Source: Thauera linaloolentis 47Lol = DSM 12138 (GTDB lineage Bacteria; Pseudomonadota; Gammaproteobacteria; Burkholderiales; Rhodocyclaceae). From it: DNA of 64,000 nucleotides. The position numbers and the translations under genes are program-made. The notes under the pieces are model-generated. The model had not been told where the DNA came from. It was given only the letters and a program-made list of their open reading frames with translations, and did no database searches. The DNA lies in contig NZ_AMXE01000005.1 in assembly GCF_000310205.1 (NCBI RefSeq), positions 1 through 64,000 on the forward strand. Reading direction: 5' to 3'. The stretch's first letter is position 1; every line of letters starts with the position of its first letter. Positions 52,277 through 63,026 of the stretch are shown in pieces.

Positions 52277-52892
52277 CTGCTTGTCGAACTCCAGCGATGA
52301 ACGCGGCGATCTGCGCCGCGTCCTTGATTCCCTTGTCACGCTCGACGCCGCTCGACACATCGACCGCCCACGGTCGGATGCGCCGTACGGCCTCGGTCAC
52401 ATTACCGGCATCGAGCCCGCCGGAAAGCACGAGCGGCCGCCCGAACCCCTCGGGAATCAGCGACCAGTCGAAAGTCTTTCCCCCGCCGCCATAGCCCTCG
52501 ACGAATGCATCGACGAGAATGCCCCCGGCCCGCGGATGCAAAGACGAGAATTCTACCAGATCGACCCCTGCCCGCATCCTCGCCGCCTTGATCCAGGGCC
52601 TGCCGTAGCGGGCGCAATCGGCCTCCGTTTCGTCGCCATGGAACTGCAGAAGCTGCAAGGGCACGCGCTCGAGAACGGCATCCACTTCATCCTGGCCGGC
52701 GTTGACGAACAAGCCGACGGAGGTGACGAAAGGCGGCAGCAAGGCCACGAGCGCCGCCGCCTGGTCGATGCTCACCGCACGCGGGCTGGGCGGATAGAAA
52801 ACGAAGCCGACCGCGTCGGCGCCATGGTCGACGGCCGCGCGCACATCTTGCGGGCGGGTCAGGCCGCAGATCTTGATTCGGGTACGGGACAT
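52269..52892 (-). CDS. trpF: Phosphoribosylanthranilate isomerase
   Basis: A 207-residue TIM-barrel enzyme. The catalytic Cys is in [12 protein letters not shown] and the general acid Asp in [10 protein letters not shown]. It abuts the truA stop directly. trpF-trpB-trpA are together here; trpE, trpG, trpD and trpC are not in the window. Confidence 0.96.
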   Translation of the reverse strand: MSRTRIKICGLTRPQDVRAAVDHGADAVGFVFYPPSPRAVSIDQAAALVALLPPFVTSVGLFVNAGQDEVDAVLERVPLQLLQFHGDETEADCARYGRPWIKAARMRAGVDLVEFSSLHPRAGGILVDAFVEGYGGGGKTFDWSLIPEGFGRPLVLSGGLDAGNVTEAVRRIRPWAVDVSSGVERDKGIKDAAQIAAFIAGVRQADG

Positions 52893-53702
52893 TCAGGTGA
52901 GGGGAAGCTGGGGCAGCGCGATGATACGCCCATCGCCGGGGAGCGACCAGCGCGGCGGATAGCAGACGCCACACAGGTACAGGCCATCCGGCGTGAAGGT
53001 CGGCGCGGCATGGCTGCGGTCCCGCGCTTCGAGCAAGGCCCGCATCCAATCCACCGGATAACGCCCCTTGCCGACGTAGATCAGCGCCCCGACCAGGTTG
53101 CGGATCATGTGGTGCAGAAAGCCGTTCGCACGGAAATCGAACAGCAGATACTCCCCCTGGCGCGTGACGCGCGCTTCGTGCATGACGCGCACCGGCGTCT
53201 TCGACTGGCAGCCGGCCGCGCGGAAGGACGAAAAATCATGCGTGCCGACGAGGCATTCGGCAGCCTCGGCCATGCGCACCTCATCGAGCGGCACATGAAA
53301 CCATCCGACACGCCCCGCCAGCATCGCAGGCCGCGTCGCGGCATTGTGCAGGATGTAGCGATACTGGCGCTCGGTGGCGAGAAAGCGTGCATGGAAGGTT
53401 TCATCCACCGCCGCCGCCCAGCGCACAACGACGGCCGGCGGCAGCAGCGCATTCACGCCGCGCACCCAGGCCGTCACCGGCCGGGATGCCACGGTATCGA
53501 AATGCGCAACCTGCGCACTCGCATGCACGCCCGTATCGGTACGCCCGGCACAGTGCAGGCGCACCGGCACGGCGGCGATCTCGGACAAGGCCCGTTCGAG
53601 CACATCCTGCACCGTGCGGCCATGGACCTGGCTCTGCCAGCCGCAAAAAGCGTCGCCGGCATACTCGACACCGATCGCTATGCGGACCACCACGGCCCCC
53701 AC
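52893..53702 (-). CDS. truA: tRNA pseudouridine(38-40) synthase TruA
   Basis: A 269-residue enzyme that modifies the tRNA anticodon arm. The catalytic Asp is in CAGRTDTGVHA. The start is a GTG (53702), with other GTG codons at 53693 and 53690; all overlap the end of the upstream membrane-protein gene. The fimV-truA-trpF order is known from pseudomonads. Confidence 0.95.
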   Translation of the reverse strand: MGAVVVRIAIGVEYAGDAFCGWQSQVHGRTVQDVLERALSEIAAVPVRLHCAGRTDTGVHASAQVAHFDTVASRPVTAWVRGVNALLPPAVVVRWAAAVDETFHARFLATERQYRYILHNAATRPAMLAGRVGWFHVPLDEVRMAEAAECLVGTHDFSSFRAAGCQSKTPVRVMHEARVTRQGEYLLFDFRANGFLHHMIRNLVGALIYVGKGRYPVDWMRALLEARDRSHAAPTFTPDGLYLCGVCYPPRWSLPGDGRIIALPQLPLT

Positions 53703-54292
53703 ATCAACAGTGCCGCCGCCAAGCCGAGGACGACGATGGCATCGACCGGACCAAGGCGCTCGCGGGCGAGGTGAATCACCTGCGGCTCGGCGCCGCAGGC
53801 ATCATCACGCAGCCATTCCTTCCAGTGCGTGACGCTGCCTCGCGGCGAGGCTTCGACAAGGCGCAGGACCAGCGTCAGACGCAACGCGAGATCGCCGGCG
53901 CGCAGGCCGATCACCGCGAAGGGGCGGCTCAGGCTGTAGAGGCCGCCGACCAGGCGCTCCACCGGCAGACGCTCGAGCAGCAGCGCAACCGCGCACACGG
54001 CCGCGACCAGGCGCCCGGCGTGGAGCAGGGCCAGCATCGCCCCTTCGCGGCTCGGCGACATCTGCGGCCATGCCGCAAGCACGGCCTCGCCCGGCGTAAA
54101 CCAGCCAAACAGCAGCAAGATCGCGAACACGAGCACCCTCACCCGCCGCAGCAGGCGCAAAACCCTCGCCCGGGCAAACCCCAGCGCAAGCAACAGGCAA
54201 GCGGCGACGGCCCACACGAGTGTGCCAGGCGCGAGAAACTGCACCGATGCCACACCAGCGAACCACAACAGCAGGAGAAGTCCGGAATGCAT
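53678..54292 (-). CDS. CbiQ/EcfT-like transmembrane protein
   Basis: About 204 residues with four or five hydrophobic segments. The stretch HAGRLVAAVCAVALLLERLP with LYSLSRPFAVIGLRAGDLALR resembles the conserved part of the energy-coupling-factor transporter transmembrane subunit (CbiQ/EcfT). No ATPase or substrate-binding subunit gene is adjacent, so a transport role is unproven. The start at 54292 (MHSGLLLLLWFAG) is preceded by a 16-bp hairpin. The 3' end overlaps truA by 25 bases. Confidence 0.6.
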   Translation of the reverse strand: MHSGLLLLLWFAGVASVQFLAPGTLVWAVAACLLLALGFARARVLRLLRRVRVLVFAILLLFGWFTPGEAVLAAWPQMSPSREGAMLALLHAGRLVAAVCAVALLLERLPVERLVGGLYSLSRPFAVIGLRAGDLALRLTLVLRLVEASPRGSVTHWKEWLRDDACGAEPQVIHLARERLGPVDAIVVLGLAAALLMWGPWWSA

Positions 54293-54304
54293 GCTCGTCA
54301 ACGA

Positions 54305-54342
54305 CCTTGCCGCCGCAGGGCTGAGACCCTGCGGCGGCAAGG
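54305..54342 (-). repeat. Perfect 16-bp hairpin between fimV and the CbiQ-like gene
   Basis: ccttgccgccgcaggg (54305-54320) and ccctgcggcggcaagg (54327-54342) with loop ctgaga. On the minus strand it is not followed by a T tract, so it is not a standard terminator; an mRNA 3'-end stabiliser or Rho-linked end is possible. Confidence 0.65.
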
Positions 54343-54352
54343 CGGAATATGA

Positions 54353-57300
54353 TCAGGACAAGCGCGCAATCATCTCGCGCGCGGCCGCCTGCTGCGCTTC
54401 GCCGCCCTCGCGCAGCACCTCCTCGAGGAGTTCGAGCGCACCTTCCTTGTCCCCCATGTCATCGTAGGCACGGGCCAGCTCGAGCTTGGTCTCCACCTCG
54501 TCGCTGGATGCCTCGAAATCCGGCTCGAGTGCCTGGGACGATGACAGGTCTACATGGGACTGCCCGAGCTGTGTCGCCACGATCGAGGGCGGCACGGTCT
54601 CCGCTTCGCCGCCCGGCACGTCGAAACCATCGAGATCCAGATCGATCGAGGTCAGGTCCAGACCCGCGGCACCAGCGGCCGGGGGCGGCACCGGCGTATC
54701 GATATCGAAATCGAAGTCCAGCAGGCTGCTGTCGAAACTCGTCTTCTCGATGTCCACGACTGGGCTTTCAGCCTCTGCGGCCCCCGCATCCTGCGCGGAT
54801 ACGCCGCCCTGCTCCTCTCCGGGCAGCAGCGTTGCCGGGGCAAGCTCGAGGTCGGGCAATTCGAAATCGAGGCTGGCCGCCAGATCGGCGCTGGCTTCGT
54901 CGGCGGCGCCGTGCGCCTGAGCCGCACCAAGCTGGAGCGGAGTGAGCCCGATCGCACCGGCAGCGGGATCCAGCTCATCGATTTCGAGATCGAAGGTGAG
55001 GCCGGCATCCTCGGGCACCGCTTCCGTTGCCTTCTCGCCTTCGGTCGAGACAGGCACCTCGTCGCCGAGATCGAGTTCGAAGTCGATGATCCCGGTGTCG
55101 AGCGTGGCATCGGTTTCGAAATCGGGCACCGCTGCGGCTTCGAGCGCCGCCAGTGCCTGCTCGGCGTCCGGGAGTGCAGAACCATCGTCGCCGTTTTTGT
55201 CACCGCCGAACTGGCTCAGGTCGCCCGGCACCATCCACGTATCGCGCATTTGCGACTGGCTCGGCTCGACCGGCAGGGAACTGGTGAAATCAAGGCCGGC
55301 AAGCGAGGCCGGCGGCTCCGTTTCCGGCCCGTTGTCAGCCTCCGGCGCCGCTTCGGCATCCCGCCCAGGCAGGCTCGCAGCCGCTGCAGCCACCGCGACC
55401 GCTCCTACCGGCACGCCAGCGGGAACCTCGGTCCACGGCTCGCTCTCGATACGTTGCTCCGCGTACAGCGGGTTCTCCGCATCGAGCTTGCGGCCGAGGG
55501 CGGCCGCCTTCTCCCAGTCCCCACCCTGCCCGTTGGTCTGAGCGAACAACTCGGTGGCGACGGTTTCGAACAGGCGGGCGTCCCGGCGCTGCGCGTAGAT
55601 GTCCAACAGCTTGAGGTGGATCGCGGACCGCGCCGGATCGGCCTTGAGCGCATCCTGCAGGATCTCCTCGGCCTGCGCATCCCGTCCGTAAGCCATGTAG
55701 ACGTCTGCCTCGGCAACCGGGTCGACGCCCTCGTCGGCATCGATCGCAGACAAGCCCGTCTGGCTGAAATCCGTTTGCATGATGCTGCTGGCACCGGTGT
55801 CGACGCTCTCCCCTCCCGCCGACGCGAACACGCCATGCCCCCCCGGGGCAAGTTCGCTGACCGCCTCGGGCGCAGGTACGGCCTGCTGCTTGCGCCGCTG
55901 CCGCAGCTTGATCCCTGCATATCCCAGCAACAAGGCCAGGATACCCGCGCCCCCCGCGACGACGGTCGGGTCGGCCATCATCGATTCCAGGAAGCTCGGT
56001 TCCGGCTCGGGCGGCGGAGGCGGAGGCCGGCGAACCGGCCGTTTCGGCGGAGCGGGCGGGGCTTCGGCCGCAGCGGGTGCCGCAGGCTGGGCCACTTCGG
56101 CCGCCTGAGCGGACGAAGGATCGGCGGCAGCCGGCGCTACGGGCGCCGGGGGTTCAGCCATCGTCGCCGCTGCGGAGGGCTCTGCCGCGACGGCGGACAG
56201 CGCTGCGACCGATGCCGCTGGCGCCTCGGAGACAGGCTCTGGCGCCGGCTCCGTCTTCGCTTCGCCCGCCGGCTGCTCGCCGCGCGCCTCCTGCTGCAGC
56301 TGGGCAAGCGGCGCATTGCGCAGTTGCAGCAGCTTCTGCATGTCGCTGATGCTCGACTCGAGCTGGGCCAGCCTGGCATTGGCCTCTTCCAGCGCTCTGT
56401 CGCGCGCGGCCAGTTCCTCTTCCAGCGCGTGCAGACGGCTGTCGGCATCGTCGCTGCCAGCGCCGTCCTCGGGCTGGCTGCGGGAAACCTTGACCTGGTC
56501 TCCTGCATCGGCGGCCGGCCGGGCTTCTTCGACACGGGGCACGATCTTGCCGCCGCTCTCCTGCTCGGCCGCAGTCTGAGGCGCCGGTGCGCGGCGGGCC
56601 GCAGCAGCGGCCAACCCACGGCGATAGGCATCGAAGTCGGCGGACTGGGCACGGATCTCGCGCCGGGCCTCCGCGGGCGCAATGCTGCGCGCAGCTTCGG
56701 CATCGGGAACGGTGAGCACCTCGCCCGCACGCAGGCGATTGATGTTTCCGCCGTCGAAGGCATCGCGGTTCGCGCGATACAGGGCGACCAGCATCTGGTC
56801 GAGCGTCACGCCCGGCTGGGTATTTTCGTTTGCGATCCTGTTCAGGGTATCGCCGCGGCGTACGGTATAGGATTCGGGAGCGGCACGCCGCGCCGGCGAA
56901 GCGGGCCTCGGCTGCACGGAGGCCGCTGGCATGGGACGCACGGCCGGCGCATCGACGGCAGCCGCAAGCGGCTGGGGCGAGGCGACATCAACCGGATCGA
57001 GCAGGAAGGTGTATTCCCGCGCCACGCGCCCGTTGGCCCAATCAAGCTCCACGAGAAGGTCGACGAAGGGGTCATTGATCGGCCTATCGCTGGACAGGCG
57101 GATGACGGGACGCGATGCGCGCGTATCCACACTGACCCGGATGGCCGCGGCGGCGGCCGAATACGCGATGTTCGCGCGCTGGAATGCGTCGGGCGAAGCA
57201 ATGCTCGCCGCCAGCGACTGCAGTTCCTGCGCGGTTGCGCTGACCTGGATTTCCGCACGCAGCGGCTGGCCGAGCCCGCTGAAGACATTGATCTGTCCAA

Positions 57301-57388
57301 GGCCCGCTGCCTGCGAGCCCAGCGGTATCGACGCAATGGCAAGCGCGATCAGGGATGCCTTGAGCGAGGTGTTCATCATGGTCTTCAA
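54353..57388 (-). CDS. fimV: FimV, pilus-assembly / polar hub protein
   Basis: A 1011-residue protein with a signal peptide (cleavage near SQAAG, ~28), an N-terminal FimV domain (about 29-135), a LysM peptidoglycan-binding domain (about 173-228: YTVRRGDTLNRIANEN), a coiled coil (about 310-365), a Pro/Ala-rich linker, one membrane helix (about 480-500), and a long acidic cytoplasmic part with TPR-like helices ending in the FimV C-terminal domain (KLELARAYDDMGDKEGALEL). FimV supports type IV pilus assembly and twitching in Pseudomonas. The asd-fimV-truA context matches. Confidence 0.94.
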   Translation of the reverse strand: MKTMMNTSLKASLIALAIASIPLGSQAAGLGQINVFSGLGQPLRAEIQVSATAQELQSLAASIASPDAFQRANIAYSAAAAAIRVSVDTRASRPVIRLSSDRPINDPFVDLLVELDWANGRVAREYTFLLDPVDVASPQPLAAAVDAPAVRPMPAASVQPRPASPARRAAPESYTVRRGDTLNRIANENTQPGVTLDQMLVALYRANRDAFDGGNINRLRAGEVLTVPDAEAARSIAPAEARREIRAQSADFDAYRRGLAAAAARRAPAPQTAAEQESGGKIVPRVEEARPAADAGDQVKVSRSQPEDGAGSDDADSRLHALEEELAARDRALEEANARLAQLESSISDMQKLLQLRNAPLAQLQQEARGEQPAGEAKTEPAPEPVSEAPAASVAALSAVAAEPSAAATMAEPPAPVAPAAADPSSAQAAEVAQPAAPAAAEAPPAPPKRPVRRPPPPPPEPEPSFLESMMADPTVVAGGAGILALLLGYAGIKLRQRRKQQAVPAPEAVSELAPGGHGVFASAGGESVDTGASSIMQTDFSQTGLSAIDADEGVDPVAEADVYMAYGRDAQAEEILQDALKADPARSAIHLKLLDIYAQRRDARLFETVATELFAQTNGQGGDWEKAAALGRKLDAENPLYAEQRIESEPWTEVPAGVPVGAVAVAAAAASLPGRDAEAAPEADNGPETEPPASLAGLDFTSSLPVEPSQSQMRDTWMVPGDLSQFGGDKNGDDGSALPDAEQALAALEAAAVPDFETDATLDTGIIDFELDLGDEVPVSTEGEKATEAVPEDAGLTFDLEIDELDPAAGAIGLTPLQLGAAQAHGAADEASADLAASLDFELPDLELAPATLLPGEEQGGVSAQDAGAAEAESPVVDIEKTSFDSSLLDFDFDIDTPVPPPAAGAAGLDLTSIDLDLDGFDVPGGEAETVPPSIVATQLGQSHVDLSSSQALEPDFEASSDEVETKLELARAYDDMGDKEGALELLEEVLREGGEAQQAAAREMIARLS

Positions 57389-57538
57389 ACTGCGTTTCCC
57401 CCGAAAGCCGAGCTTTCCTGTCGAAAAGCGTCATGGTTTGGGCTAGGAATCTAGCATTTTCCCGGACAAGCCGCAGCAATCCGCGCCAATTCGCGGGCTT
57501 GCGGCGTGAATTAGTTCCCCGGCCGCACGCCCTTCCGG

Positions 57539-57565
57539 AAAAAAGAAGGGGGCCGCAGCCCCCTT
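57539..57565 (-). terminator. Terminator downstream of asd
   Basis: aagggggc (57546-57553) pairs with gccccctt (57558-57565) around loop cgca. On the minus strand it is followed by cttttttt-like T tract (57544-57539). It separates asd from fimV. Confidence 0.8.
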
Positions 57566-57590
57566 TGGTCACGGCATGGAATGCCGATTC

Positions 57591-58724
57591 TCAACGCTCG
57601 ATCAGGATGCGCAGCATGCGGCGCAGCGGCTCGGCGGCCCCCCACAGCAACTGGTCGCCGACCGTGAATGCACCGAGGTAATCAGGCCCCATCGCCATCT
57701 TGTGCAGGCGGCCGACCGGCACCGACAGCGTGCCGGTGACGGCGGTCGGCGTCAGTTCGCGCTCGGTGATCTCGCGGTCGTTGGGCACCACCTTCACCCA
57801 CTGGTTGGCGCCGGCGATGATGTCGCTGATCTCGTCAAGCGGCACGTCCTTCTTCAGCTTGATCGTCAGCGCCTGCGAATGGCAGCGCATCGCGCCGATG
57901 CGCACGCACAGGCCGTCGATCGGAATCGAGCCCGGAGTACGGAAGGCCGGATTGCCGAGGATCTTGTTGCATTCGGCGCCGCCCTTCCATTCTTCCTTGC
58001 TCTGGCCGTGCTCGACCGGCACGTCGATCCACGGGATCAGGCTGCCGGCGAGCGGCGTATTGCGGAAGTTCTTCTTCGGGAAGCCGTCCGAACGCATGGT
58101 CTCGGCGACCTTGCGGTCGATCTCGAGGATGGCCGACGCTGGATCGGCCAGCAGATCCTTGACCGAATCGTGGATGCTGCCCATCTGGCTGATGAGTTCG
58201 CGCATGTTCTGCGCGCCGGCGCCCGAGGCTGCCTGGTAGGTCATCGCCGAGATCCACTCGACCAGGCCGTGCCGGAACAGACCGCCGAGGCCCATCAGCA
58301 TCAGCGACACGGTGCAGTTGCCGCCGATCCAGTTGCGGCCGCCCTTGGCCAGCGCCGCATCGATGACGTCGCGGTTGACCGGGTCGAGGACGATCACCGC
58401 GTCGTCGTTCATGCGCAGCGCGGACGCGGCGTCGATCCAGTGGCCGTTCCAGCCGGTGGCGCGCAGCCTGGGGAAGACGTCCTTGGTGTAATCGCCGCCC
58501 TGGCAGGTCACGACCATGTCGCAGGCCTTCAGCGCATCGATGTCCGTCGCATCCTGCAGCGGTTCGGCGGCTTCCTTGCCGCCGAAGGACGGCGCCTTGC
58601 CGCCGGCATTCGACGTGGAGAAATACACCGGCTCGATGAAGGCGAAGTCGCCTTCCTCGACCATGCGCTGCATCAGCACGGAACCGACCATGCCACGCCA
58701 GCCAACCAGACCGACTCGATTCAT
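57591..58724 (-). CDS. asd: Aspartate-semialdehyde dehydrogenase
   Basis: A 377-residue enzyme at the branch point to lysine, methionine and threonine. The nucleotide-binding start is [18 protein letters not shown] and the catalytic Cys is in [15 protein letters not shown]. The ATG at 58724 was preferred over 58730 because the gagag site is 8 bases upstream and E. coli Asd starts at the same place. Confidence 0.96.
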   Translation of the reverse strand: MNRVGLVGWRGMVGSVLMQRMVEEGDFAFIEPVYFSTSNAGGKAPSFGGKEAAEPLQDATDIDALKACDMVVTCQGGDYTKDVFPRLRATGWNGHWIDAASALRMNDDAVIVLDPVNRDVIDAALAKGGRNWIGGNCTVSLMLMGLGGLFRHGLVEWISAMTYQAASGAGAQNMRELISQMGSIHDSVKDLLADPASAILEIDRKVAETMRSDGFPKKNFRNTPLAGSLIPWIDVPVEHGQSKEEWKGGAECNKILGNPAFRTPGSIPIDGLCVRIGAMRCHSQALTIKLKKDVPLDEISDIIAGANQWVKVVPNDREITERELTPTAVTGTLSVPVGRLHKMAMGPDYLGAFTVGDQLLWGAAEPLRRMLRILIER

Positions 58725-58778
58725 GTTCATCACTCTCAGCAAAAACGTTTCTCGAAAGACTCTTGCAGATGCAACAGC

Positions 58779-60519
<1,741 letters not shown>

Positions 60520-60520
<1 letters not shown>

Positions 60521-60648
60521 TATTTCACTGCCCTCTGGATGGCCTCGCCACCCTTTTCGATATCCTTGCCAATGCCATGCACGGTGTTGCAGGCGCCGAG
60601 CGACAGCCCGGCAAGCACGGCGGCGAGAACCATTGCGGCTTTTTTCAT
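60520..60648 (-). CDS. Entericidin-family small lipoprotein within the leu operon
   Basis: A 42-residue protein: signal peptide [20 protein letters not shown] with lipidation at C20, then [20 protein letters not shown]. This is the entericidin A/B pattern (short lipoprotein with an amphipathic helix). A ggag site is upstream. The gene lies between leuC and leuD and its stop overlaps the leuD start. Entericidins in E. coli form an antidote/toxin pair linked to stationary-phase lysis; here only one is present and its role is unknown. Confidence 0.85.
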
Positions 60649-60677
60649 CGGCACGACTCCTTGCGGACCCGCACGTT

Positions 60678-62087
60678 TCAGGCGAGCTGGCGCACGTCGG
60701 TGAAGTGGCCGGTCACCGCGGCAGCCGCGGCCATCGCCGGGCTGACGAGGTGCGTGCGGCCGCCTGCGCCCTGCCGGCCCTCGAAATTGCGGTTCGAGGT
60801 CGAGGCGCAGCGCTCGCCCGGTTCGAGGCGGTCGGCGTTCATCGCCAGACACATCGAACAGCCCGGCTCGCGCCATTCGAAGCCGGCGGCGACGAAGATC
60901 TCGTGCAGCCCCTCCTCTTCGGCCTGGCGCTTGACCAGCCCGGAACCCGGCACCACCAGCACACGGCGGACGTTGGCGGCCTTCTGGCGCCCTTTCGCCA
61001 CCGCGGCGGCTTCGCGCAGGTCTTCGATGCGCGAATTGGTACACGAACCGATGAAGACCTGATCGACCTCGATGTCGGTGATCGGCGTGTTCGGCTCCAG
61101 CCCCATGTACTTCAGCGCGCGCTCGACGCCTTCCCGGCGTACCGGGTCGGCCACTGCGGCGGGATCGGGCACGCGGCCTTCGACCGTCGTGACCATCTCG
61201 GGCGAAGTGCCCCAGGTGACCTGCGGCAGGATGTCCTCGGCCTTCAGTTCGATGAGCTTGTCGAACTGCGCGCCCTCGTCGCTCTTCAGCGTGCGCCAGT
61301 AGGCCACGGCCTGTCCCCACGCCTCGCCCGTAGGCGAGAACGGGCGATCCTTGAGATAGTCGATGGTGGTTTCATCCACGCCGACCATGCCGGCGCGCGC
61401 ACCTGCCTCGATCGCCATGTTGCAGATCGTCATGCGGCCTTCCATCGACAACGCACGGATGGCGCTGCCACCGAACTCCATCGCGTAGCCGGTGCCGCCG
61501 GCGGTGCCGATCCTGCCGATGATCGCGAGCACGACGTCCTTGGCGGTGACACCCTTCCCGAGCTGGCCATCGACGCGGATGAGCAGGGTCTTCGATTTCT
61601 TCTGCAGCAGGCACTGCGTCGCCATCACGTGCTCGACCTCGGACGTGCCGATGCCGTGCGCCAGACAGCCGAAGGCGCCATGCGTGGACGTGTGCGAGTC
61701 ACCACAGACGACGGTCATGCCCGGCAGCGTGGCGCCGTTCTCCGGACCGATGACGTGTACGATGCCCTGCCGTTCGTCCCTGAACGGGAAATAGGCGAGC
61801 GAACCCACTTCGCGGATGTTGGCGTCCAGGGTTTCGACCTGCTGGCGCGAAACGGGATCCAGGATGCCGCGCTCCCAGTGGTCGGTCGGGGTGTTATGGT
61901 CGGCGGTCGCAACGATCGAGCTGATGCGCCACGGCTTGCGCCCGGCCAGCTTCAGCCCTTCGAAGGCCTGCGGGCTGGTAACTTCGTGCACCAGATGGCG
62001 ATCGATGTAGATCAGTGCGGTACCGTCGGCCTCTTCATGGACGACGTGACTGGACCAGAGCTTTTCGTACAGGGTTTGAGCTGCCAT
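60678..62087 (-). CDS. leuC: 3-isopropylmalate dehydratase large subunit
   Basis: A 469-residue aconitase-family enzyme. The 4Fe-4S ligands are in [13 protein letters not shown] and [14 protein letters not shown]. Other marks are [14 protein letters not shown] and [18 protein letters not shown]. The start [16 protein letters not shown] is at 62087. leuA is not in the window. Confidence 0.97.
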   Translation of the reverse strand: MAAQTLYEKLWSSHVVHEEADGTALIYIDRHLVHEVTSPQAFEGLKLAGRKPWRISSIVATADHNTPTDHWERGILDPVSRQQVETLDANIREVGSLAYFPFRDERQGIVHVIGPENGATLPGMTVVCGDSHTSTHGAFGCLAHGIGTSEVEHVMATQCLLQKKSKTLLIRVDGQLGKGVTAKDVVLAIIGRIGTAGGTGYAMEFGGSAIRALSMEGRMTICNMAIEAGARAGMVGVDETTIDYLKDRPFSPTGEAWGQAVAYWRTLKSDEGAQFDKLIELKAEDILPQVTWGTSPEMVTTVEGRVPDPAAVADPVRREGVERALKYMGLEPNTPITDIEVDQVFIGSCTNSRIEDLREAAAVAKGRQKAANVRRVLVVPGSGLVKRQAEEEGLHEIFVAAGFEWREPGCSMCLAMNADRLEPGERCASTSNRNFEGRQGAGGRTHLVSPAMAAAAAVTGHFTDVRQLA

Positions 62088-62184
62088 CCCGTGTATTCCG
62101 CGCAAAAAAAGAAACCGATTATTTCACAAAGCGGTCAAGACAGGCCACATCCCCCCTTGCCGCAAGCCTTTCCACCCTGGGTGC

Positions 62185-63000
62185 TCAGCGTCGCGCGGCC
62201 TGATACAGCGGCATGACCTTTGACGCGTAGTCGGCGAGGTCGCGCTGGCGGCTAGCATGCGAAGGGTGGGTGGACAGCCACTGCGGCGGCGCACCGGAGG
62301 ACTGGGTGGCCATCTTGTCCCACAGGGTCACCGCGGCACGCGGATCGTAGCCCGCACGCGCCGCCAGCTCCACGCCCATGCGGTCGGCCTCTGTTTCATG
62401 TTCGCGCGAATTGGGCAGCTCGAAAGTGACCTGGGCCACCTTGCCCATGAGGTCCTGGCCCACCTGCCCGACGCCGAGTACGGCGCCCGCCACCGACAGG
62501 CCGATGCCGGTGGCCATCGACTTCGATATGCGCTCCCGCGCATGCTCACGCAAGGCATGCGCGATCTCGTGCCCCATGACCGCCGCGATCTCGTCGTCAC
62601 TGAGCTTGAGGCGATCGATCAGCCCGGTGTAGATCGCCATCTTGCCACCGGCCATGCACCAGGCATTGAGCTCGTCCGAGCTGAAGACGTTGACCTCCCA
62701 CTTCCAGGCGGGCGCATCCGAACGGAACACGCCGGTATGCGGCGTGAGCCGCGCCACGATGCGGCGCACGCGCTGCACGGTGGCCGCATCACGGTTCAGC
62801 GCATTCTTCTTGCGCGCCTCGTTGAGCATTTCCTGGTACTGCTTGCCCGACGCCTGCTCCACTTCCTGCGCCGACACCATCATCATCTGCGAACGCTGCA
62901 CGCCGACCGCGCCCGCCTGCGTCGTCTGCACGGTCTGGCAGGCGACCGTGATCGTGGCTGCCAGCACCGCGGGCAGCAGGCTTGCGTACATGGATTTCAT
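62185..63000 (-). CDS. M48-family zinc metalloprotease
   Basis: A 271-residue protease with a signal sequence and a possible lipidation site at C21 (TVAC; the -3 Thr is not ideal). The zinc motif is HEIAHA (HExxH) in AAVMGHEIAHALREHA, with the third ligand in HETEADRMGVELAARAGYD. Related proteins (LoiP/BepA type) act in envelope quality control. It is preceded on the minus strand by an MFS gene. Confidence 0.92.
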   Translation of the reverse strand: MKSMYASLLPAVLAATITVACQTVQTTQAGAVGVQRSQMMMVSAQEVEQASGKQYQEMLNEARKKNALNRDAATVQRVRRIVARLTPHTGVFRSDAPAWKWEVNVFSSDELNAWCMAGGKMAIYTGLIDRLKLSDDEIAAVMGHEIAHALREHARERISKSMATGIGLSVAGAVLGVGQVGQDLMGKVAQVTFELPNSREHETEADRMGVELAARAGYDPRAAVTLWDKMATQSSGAPPQWLSTHPSHASRQRDLADYASKVMPLYQAARR

Positions 63001-63026
63001 TCACATCCTCCTCAAGAACCGCGCAC

